Shown: positions 59,404 through 64,000 of the stretch, piece after piece | Layout of the letters: every line of letters begins with the position of its first letter | Numbering within the stretch: position 1 is the stretch's first letter | DNA from: Streptomyces caniscabiei | Lineage (GTDB): Bacteria > Actinomycetota > Actinomycetes > Streptomycetales > Streptomycetaceae | Reading direction: 5' to 3' | NCBI RefSeq assembly: GCF_014930365.1 | Contig: NZ_JABXWI010000005.1 | Span: 434,001-498,000 of the forward strand | Length of the DNA: 64,000 nt | Translations under genes and position numbers: made by a program | The notes under the pieces: model-generated | What the model was told of the DNA's origin: nothing | Databases searched by the model: none | Seen by the model: only the letters and a program-made list of their open reading frames with translations

Positions 59404-61041
59404 TCATGGCGCGGTGTCCTCCACGAGGACCCGCGCCATCGTGCGTTCGGCGAGCGCGGTGATCGTGACGAACGGGTTCACCCCGATCGAGCCGGGCACC
59501 AGCGAACCGTCGGTGACGTACAGCTTCGAGTAGCCCTTCACCCTTCCGTAGCCGTCGGTCGCCCTGCCCAGCACGCAGCCGCCCAGCGGGTGGTAGGTGA
59601 AGTCGTCGGCGAACACCTTGTTGGACGAGCCGAACAGGTCGTACCGGTACATCGTGGAGTTGGCGGAGTTGATCCGGTCGAAGAGCTTCTTGGCCATGGA
59701 CGAGGAGACCGCGCTCTGGGCGGCGCTCCAGCCGAGCTTCGCCGAGTCGCCGGCGGCGTCGTAGGTGAAGGAGGCGCGCTCGGTGTTCTTGGTGATCGCC
59801 AGATAGAGGCTGACCCAGTGTTCGAGGCCGGTGGGCAGGGGGGCGATCTCGGCGAAGACCGGGTTGGCGGTGTTGGCCCAGTCGTCGATGCCCATGACCG
59901 GCATGGTCGACTGGTTCTCCCCGACCGTGTCCCAGAGGTGGTTGGCCCGGCCGAGCATCACATTGCCGTTGGGGCCCCAGCCGGCGCCGACACTGGCGTC
60001 CAGGGCGGGGAGGGTGCCCTTCGCCCGCGCGCGGACGAGCAGTTCGGTGGTGCCGACGCTTCCGGCGCCGAGGAACAGGTAGGTGCAGCCGTACTCCTTG
60101 GTCTCGACGACCGTGCCCGTGCCGTCGAGACGGTCGACGGTGACGACGTACGTCCCGTCGCTCAGCCGGCGGATGCCCCTGGCCCGTTCCAGGGTGTGGA
60201 CGGTGACGTTGCCGGTGCCGAGGGCGGCGGCCAGATACGTCTTGTCGAGGCTCTTCTTGCCGTGGTTGTTGCCGTAGATGACCTCACCGGCGAGGGCCGA
60301 CTTCGTCGCGGTGCCGGCGGCCTCGCGCTGCATGTGGCCGAAGTCGTAGACGCTGGGCACGAAGGTGGTCCGCAGGCCGGTCTTCTCGGCGTGGGCCCGG
60401 GAGATCCGGCTGAAGCGGTACCACTCGGTGGACTCGAACCACGCGGGGTCGACGGTGTTGACGCCGAGCATGGCGCGGGCGCGCGGGAAGTACGTGGAGT
60501 ACATCTCGGCGGTGTCGACGGTCGGGAACTGCTCGGCGAAGTACGAGCGGAGCGGGGTGACGGCCATGCTGCCGTTGACCAGGGAGCCGCCGCCGACGCC
60601 CCGGCCGAGGAAGACCGACATGTTGGCGTAGCGGACCCGGTCCAGGACGCCGGGGTAGGGGCTGATGTCCTTGTTGACGACGTCCAGCCAGAGGAAGGTG
60701 GCGAGCGGCGCCTCGGTCCGGGTCTTGAACCACATGGACCGCTCGTCCGGCTCCCGGGTCGAACAGAAGATCTTGCCGTCGGCGCCGGGGGTGGTCCACG
60801 CCTTGCCCATCTCCAGGACGAGGGTGCGGATGCCGGCCTGACCTAGGCGGAGGGCGGCGACGGCGGCGCCGTAGCCGGAGCCGATGACGATCGCCGGGGC
60901 GTTGTCGACGGCGTCGGGCTCAGCCGCGTGGGCGGACTGGAGGCCGATGCGGGTGAGGCCGAGGCCGGCCGCCGTCTGAAGGGCGGCCATACCAAGGATG
61001 TGACGTCTCGTCAGCTGACGCTGCATCAGTTTTGCTGTCAT
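59404..61041 (-). CDS. choA: Secreted cholesterol oxidase (class I, GMC fold)
   Basis: Oxidises and isomerises 3-beta-hydroxysterols with non-covalent FAD. The 545-residue protein has a twin-arginine-like signal (LTRRHILGMAALQTAAGLGL, cleavage likely after AHA), the FAD motif VIGSGYGAAVAALRLGQAG, GVGGGSLVNGSMAV, and active-site residues recognisable from Streptomyces ChoA: Glu in FAEIAPLP near 397, His in YHPLGGCVLG near 483 and Asn in GVNPFVTITALAER near 521. The ATG at 61041 lacks a clear ribosome site; ATG 61023 is an alternative. No cytochrome P450 gene adjoins it, unlike in some choP-choA operons. Confidence 0.93.
   Translation of the reverse strand: MTAKLMQRQLTRRHILGMAALQTAAGLGLTRIGLQSAHAAEPDAVDNAPAIVIGSGYGAAVAALRLGQAGIRTLVLEMGKAWTTPGADGKIFCSTREPDERSMWFKTRTEAPLATFLWLDVVNKDISPYPGVLDRVRYANMSVFLGRGVGGGSLVNGSMAVTPLRSYFAEQFPTVDTAEMYSTYFPRARAMLGVNTVDPAWFESTEWYRFSRISRAHAEKTGLRTTFVPSVYDFGHMQREAAGTATKSALAGEVIYGNNHGKKSLDKTYLAAALGTGNVTVHTLERARGIRRLSDGTYVVTVDRLDGTGTVVETKEYGCTYLFLGAGSVGTTELLVRARAKGTLPALDASVGAGWGPNGNVMLGRANHLWDTVGENQSTMPVMGIDDWANTANPVFAEIAPLPTGLEHWVSLYLAITKNTERASFTYDAAGDSAKLGWSAAQSAVSSSMAKKLFDRINSANSTMYRYDLFGSSNKVFADDFTYHPLGGCVLGRATDGYGRVKGYSKLYVTDGSLVPGSIGVNPFVTITALAERTMARVLVEDTAP
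59406..59439. terminator. Hairpin shared by convergent ligase and choA genes
   Basis: ATGGCGCGGTGTCCTC pairs with GAGGACCCGCGCCAT with one bulged base and a 3-nt loop. It lies at the very end of choA and 58 bp after the ligase stop, so it could end transcription of the ligase, or be a coding hairpin in choA. Confidence 0.55.
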
Positions 61042-61155
61042 GTGCGCAGCATGTGCGGATTTTCCGGCTCCGGCTAGGGGCTCCGCCGTGCCGGGTGGCG
61101 CCTACCGGGGTGCCGGGTGCTCTTGAAAGGCGAGTTCCGGTCGTCTTGTGGCTGG

Positions 61156-61177
61156 TCGCGCGGTTCCCCGCGCCCCT
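61156..61177 (-). repeat. Dispersed repeat, copy 6 (inverted, variant)
   Basis: Reverse copy with one base change (CGGTT instead of CAGTT), 8 bp past the stop of the PimB-like gene. Confidence 0.75.
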
Positions 61178-61184
61178 CCCGGGG

Positions 61185-62327
61185 CTACAGCAACGTTTTC
61201 AAAGTTTCTGCCAACAGGTCCCAGCGCCATTTCTCCTCCACCCACTCCCGGCCCCGCTGCCCCATGCGTTCCCGCAGCTCCGGGTCGCCGAGGAGCGTGA
61301 CGACGCGCTCCGCGGCCTCCGTCGGGGAGCCGCCGCGTACGACCCAGCCGGTCTCGCCGTCGAGCACGGCGTCGGGGGCGCCGCCGGAGTCGCCCGCGAC
61401 GACGGGCAGGCCGGTGGCGGAGGCCTCCAGGTAGACGATCCCCAGCCCCTCGACGTCCAGGCCGCCCCGGCGGGTGCGGCACGGCATGGCGAAGACGTCG
61501 CCGGCGCCGTAGTGGGCGGGCAGCTCGGACCAGGGGACGGCGCCGGTGAAGCGGACGGACCCGGCGACCCCCGTCTCGTGGGCGAGCCGGCGCAGCTCCT
61601 TCTCGTACGGTCCGCCGCCGACGATCAGCAGCACCGCCTCGGGCTCCGCCGCGAGGATGCCGGGCATCGCCCGGATCAGCGTGTCCTGCCCCTTGCGCGG
61701 CACGAGCCGCGAGACGCAGACGACGACCGGGCGGTCGGTGAGGCCGAGCCGGGCGCGGACCTCGGCGCCGCCGGAGCCCGGGTGGAAGGTCTTCTCGTCG
61801 ACGCCGGGCGGCAGTTGGACCATCCGCCCGGCCGCCTCCGGGGTGAGGGCCGTGGCGATCCGGGAGCGGGTGTACTCGCCCAGATAGGTGATCGTGTCCG
61901 TGCCCTCGCCGATCCGCCGCAGCAACTGCCGGGCGGCGGGCAGCTGGGCCCAGCCCGCCTCGTGGCCGTGCGTGGTGGCCACCAGCCGCGTCGCGCCCGC
62001 CCGGCGCAGCGCGGGGGCCATCAGGCCGAGGGGGGCCGCCGCGCCGAACCACACCGACGTACAGCCGTGCTCGCGCAGCAGCGAGACCGCGCGGCGGGTG
62101 ACGGCGGGCGTCGGCAGCAGCATGGTCGTCCGGTCGCGGACGACGGTGAAGGGCTGCTCGGCGTCGAAGGCGGCCGTCGCCTCGACGCCCTCGCGGCTCC
62201 GCTTCCACGTCGACGCGTAGACGACGATGCGCTCGGGGTCCAGCCGCAGCGCCATGTTGTGCAGGAACGCCTGGATGCCGCCGGGCCGGGGCGGGAAGTC
62301 GTTGGTCACGATCAGGGTCTTGTGCAT
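61185..62327 (-). CDS. pimB: PimB'-like GT4 mannosyltransferase
   Basis: The 380-residue GT-B glycosyltransferase probably adds the second mannose to phosphatidylinositol mannoside at the inner membrane face. Visible motifs are TNDFPPRPGGIQAFLHNMA at the start, VCVSRLVPRKGQDTLIRAMP and the nucleotide-sugar motif EGLGIVYLEASATGLPVVAGDSGGAPDAV split over two halves (EGLGIVYLEA then GLPVVAG). The ATG at 62327 gives the family length. It is divergent from the GT87-like gene, 133 bp apart. Confidence 0.9.
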   Translation of the reverse strand: MHKTLIVTNDFPPRPGGIQAFLHNMALRLDPERIVVYASTWKRSREGVEATAAFDAEQPFTVVRDRTTMLLPTPAVTRRAVSLLREHGCTSVWFGAAAPLGLMAPALRRAGATRLVATTHGHEAGWAQLPAARQLLRRIGEGTDTITYLGEYTRSRIATALTPEAAGRMVQLPPGVDEKTFHPGSGGAEVRARLGLTDRPVVVCVSRLVPRKGQDTLIRAMPGILAAEPEAVLLIVGGGPYEKELRRLAHETGVAGSVRFTGAVPWSELPAHYGAGDVFAMPCRTRRGGLDVEGLGIVYLEASATGLPVVAGDSGGAPDAVLDGETGWVVRGGSPTEAAERVVTLLGDPELRERMGQRGREWVEEKWRWDLLAETLKTLL

Positions 62328-62460
62328 CGCCGCCGACCCTACCGGCCGCCCCCGGGCACACCCCGCCGACCCCGGCCATGCCGCACGGCCGCCGCACAGC
62401 CGGACGGGGGATCATGTCCCTCACCAACACGAACCGGTGCGCGGACGGACAGGGACTCAC

Positions 62461-63780
62461 GTGGCTCAGACGGACATGACGGTCTCTCGTCGACGGCTCC
62501 CGTTCGGGCTGCTCGCGCTCTGGGGCTCGACCCGGGTGCTCCTGCTGCTGTTCGTCTTCAAGGTGTTCGTGTTCCCGGGACCGGACGTCACCGGCGACGT
62601 CTCGGTGATCTACCACGGCTGGTACGGGACCCTGCGCGCGGGAACGTATCCCCTGGACGACGTCACCTGGCAGTACCCGCCCGCCGCCGCCCTCGCGATC
62701 CTCTCCCCCGCGCTGCTGCCCTTCCTGGACTACGCCTCGGCCTTCTTCGTCCTCGCTCTCCTCGCGGACCTGGCGGTCCTCGCGCTCCTCCTGTACGCGG
62801 GCACGCGGCCCGGGAGGACCTGGCGCGGCGCCCGGGTGTGGGTGGTGGGCCTGCCCCTGCTGGGTCCGACCGTGTACGCCCGGTACGACGTGATGGTGAC
62901 GGCGGTGGCGGTCGCCGCGCTCCTCGCCGGCAGCCGCCATCCGCGCGCCATGGGGGCGCTGACGGCCTTCGCGGCCCTGCTGAAGGTGTGGCCGGCGCTG
63001 CTGCTCCTGGGCGCCCGCCGGCCCGCCGCCTGGGCCTGGGCGGCGGCCACCGGCCTGGTGCTGGCGGTGGGCTTCGCCCTGGCCATGCCGGGTGCCTTCG
63101 CCTTCCTGACCTTCCAGCGCGACCGGGGCACCGAGGTGGAGTCGCTGGGCGCGCTCGTCTTCCATGTGGCCCGGCAGTTCGGCTGGGACGGGGAGGTCCT
63201 GCTCAACTACGGCTCGGTGGAGTTCCTCGGCCCGTACGTCGGCATCGTCAGCGACGCGGCCCTGGCGCTCAGCGGGGTGGCCTTCGCCTGGCTGCTGCTG
63301 TGGCGGGTGCGGGCGCGGCGGTTCGCGCCGCACACGCTCGCGGACGCGGCGTTCGTGGGGGTGCTGCTGTTCACGGCGACGAGCCGGGTGATCAGTCCGC
63401 AGTACATGGTGTGGCTGGTGGGGCTGGCCGCCGTCTGTCTCTGCTTCCGGGCGAGCCGTATGGGGCTGCCGGTGGTCATGGTGCTGGTGGCGTGCTTCGT
63501 GACCGTCCTGGAGTTCCCGGTCTGGTTCGGCCATGTCGTGGCCAGCGACTGGCTGGGCGTCACGCTGCTCTTCGTCCGCAACGGCCTGCTGGTTCTGGCG
63601 GCGCTTCTCGCGGGGGTGGAGTTGTGGAGGGGGGCGGTGGGGCCGGGGGTGCGTTGTCGGGTGCGGCCCGGTGGGGCTTCTCGCGCAGTTCCCCGCGCCC
63701 CTGAAAAGCAGGGGCTGCGCCCCGTGCTTTTCACCCCGCAGCCCGGTGAACTCTCAGACCCACAGGACCGTCGGCTCTGA
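62461..63780 (+). CDS. GT87-like polyprenyl-phosphate-sugar glycosyltransferase
   Basis: The 439-residue multi-pass membrane protein has about ten helices between residues 15 and 390. The first loop carries acidic residues (PDVTGDVSVIYHGWYGTLRA) and WQYPPAAAL, as in actinobacterial GT87 alpha-mannosyltransferases that use polyprenyl-phospho-mannose outside the membrane. GTG 62461 has AGGGACTCAC upstream. The last 43 residues or so are encoded by the repeat element at 63647-63706 and beyond and do not look like part of the family. Confidence 0.85.
   Translation: MAQTDMTVSRRRLPFGLLALWGSTRVLLLLFVFKVFVFPGPDVTGDVSVIYHGWYGTLRAGTYPLDDVTWQYPPAAALAILSPALLPFLDYASAFFVLALLADLAVLALLLYAGTRPGRTWRGARVWVVGLPLLGPTVYARYDVMVTAVAVAALLAGSRHPRAMGALTAFAALLKVWPALLLLGARRPAAWAWAAATGLVLAVGFALAMPGAFAFLTFQRDRGTEVESLGALVFHVARQFGWDGEVLLNYGSVEFLGPYVGIVSDAALALSGVAFAWLLLWRVRARRFAPHTLADAAFVGVLLFTATSRVISPQYMVWLVGLAAVCLCFRASRMGLPVVMVLVACFVTVLEFPVWFGHVVASDWLGVTLLFVRNGLLVLAALLAGVELWRGAVGPGVRCRVRPGGASRAVPRAPEKQGLRPVLFTPQPGELSDPQDRRL
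63647..63706 (+). repeat. Left arm of a 60-bp inverted repeat
   Basis: Pairs with 63916-63975 with one mismatch (position 63660). It contains dispersed-repeat copy 7 at 63681-63702 and overlaps the end of the GT87-like gene. Confidence 0.9.
63681..63702 (-). repeat. Dispersed repeat, copy 7 (inverted)
   Basis: Reverse copy of the core GGCGCGGGGAACTGCGCG inside the left arm. Confidence 0.85.
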
Positions 63781-63919
63781 GACCCGCAGGACCGTGGTCT
63801 TCCCGACCCGCAGGACCGTGGTCTTCCAGGCGCGCAGGGCGGGGCTTCCAGGCCCGCAGGGCCTGGGTTCTTCAGGCCGGCGGAGCCTGGGTCTTCAGGC
63901 CCGCAGGGCCTGGGCTTTC
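63756..63919 (+). repeat. Seven-unit tandem repeat array
   Basis: Seven head-to-tail units of 22-24 bp start at 63756, 63780, 63804, 63828, 63850, 63874 and 63897. Most contain a GC-rich mini-palindrome such as GGCCCGCAGGGCC followed by a CT-rich end. The first overlaps the stop of the GT87-like gene. There are no spacers between units, so this is not a CRISPR. Confidence 0.85.
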
Positions 63920-63975
63920 AGGGGCGCGGGGAACTGCGCGAGAAGCCCCACCGGGCCGCACGCGACAACGCACCC
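63916..63975 (+). repeat. Right arm of the 60-bp inverted repeat
   Basis: Reverse complement of 63647-63706 with one mismatch. It contains dispersed-repeat copy 8. Confidence 0.9.
63919..63941 (+). repeat. Dispersed repeat, copy 8
   Basis: Forward copy of the core GGCGCGGGGAACTGCGCG inside the right arm. Confidence 0.85.
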
Positions 63976-64000
63976 GACAACGCACCCCACGGCACACCCC

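Noticed and set aside
61032..63704. A plus-strand open frame spanning the PimB-like gene in antisense and the GT87-like gene out of frame
   Set aside because: It crosses two well-supported genes and their divergent promoter region; no motif supports it.
63756..63919. Possible CRISPR array
   Set aside because: The units are contiguous, with no spacers of unique sequence, and no cas genes are near; it is a degenerate tandem repeat.

Overview
The window is very high in G+C, its codons favour G or C at the third position, and many genes start with GTG. Gene content and order (the dcw division and cell-wall cluster, then metF, thiamine genes, a PASTA kinase, bfr, a class II DAHP synthase, a trp-attenuated anthranilate synthase, pfkA, glkA and a PimB-like glycosyltransferase) are those of a Streptomyces chromosome core. 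From memory the order follows the ftsQ-to-pimB' stretch of S. coelicolor. No rRNA, tRNA, IS element, prophage or CRISPR array was seen.

Layout. Bases 1-12125 (minus strand) hold the dcw cluster, transcribed rsmH, ftsL, ftsI, murE, murF, mraY, murD, ftsW, murG, ftsQ. It makes the lipid-linked peptidoglycan precursor and the septal FtsQ/L/I/W machinery. A beta-carbonic anhydrase and a tightly coupled moxR / DUF58 / transglutaminase operon follow at 12452-18206. Bases 18491-20622 carry a DUF3040 protein, a methyltransferase and a HEPN-like protein. Bases 20723-24498 carry a promoter overlapped by a palindromic operator, a degenerate ABC ATPase, a YhgE/Pip membrane protein and a TetR regulator, probably one autoregulated unit. 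Bases 24998-28465 hold a phytoene-desaturase-like flavoprotein, a membrane protein with a Q/Y/G-rich tail, and metF.

Bases 28628-33925 contain thiE, an Rv2175c-like DNA-binding protein, a ferredoxin-reductase-like flavoprotein, a TPP riboswitch and thiO-thiS-thiG. A PASTA-domain Ser/Thr kinase and endonuclease IV follow. Bases 37012-38625 hold a molybdopterin oxidoreductase and an iron-storage pair (bfr, bfd) with a candidate iron box. Aromatic biosynthesis is represented by a DAHP synthase and by a trp leader peptide, attenuator and fused TrpE-TrpG (38729-43856), with a secreted protein of unknown role between them.

Bases 44076-48161 hold a phosphofructokinase and a translationally coupled acyltransferase / MacS-like kinase / MacR-like regulator operon. 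Next come a hydrolase with an acidic membrane protein, an ECF sigma factor with a likely membrane partner (50148-51840), an EEP nuclease, glucokinase, an ArsA-like ATPase, an SRPBCC protein and a phosphoesterase. The window ends with a fatty acyl-CoA ligase, a secreted cholesterol oxidase, a PimB-like mannosyltransferase and a GT87-like membrane glycosyltransferase.

The most unusual non-coding signal is a family of about 21-bp repeats (core GGCGCGGGGAACTGCGCG) found eight times at gene ends. At 63647-63975 two copies sit inside a 60-bp near-perfect inverted repeat that encloses a seven-unit tandem array. Other points worth attention are P-loop lysine-to-arginine changes in two separate ATPases, nine genes with a -10-like box 6-8 nt before the start codon (leaderless candidates), and several unassigned palindromes and direct repeats in promoter regions.
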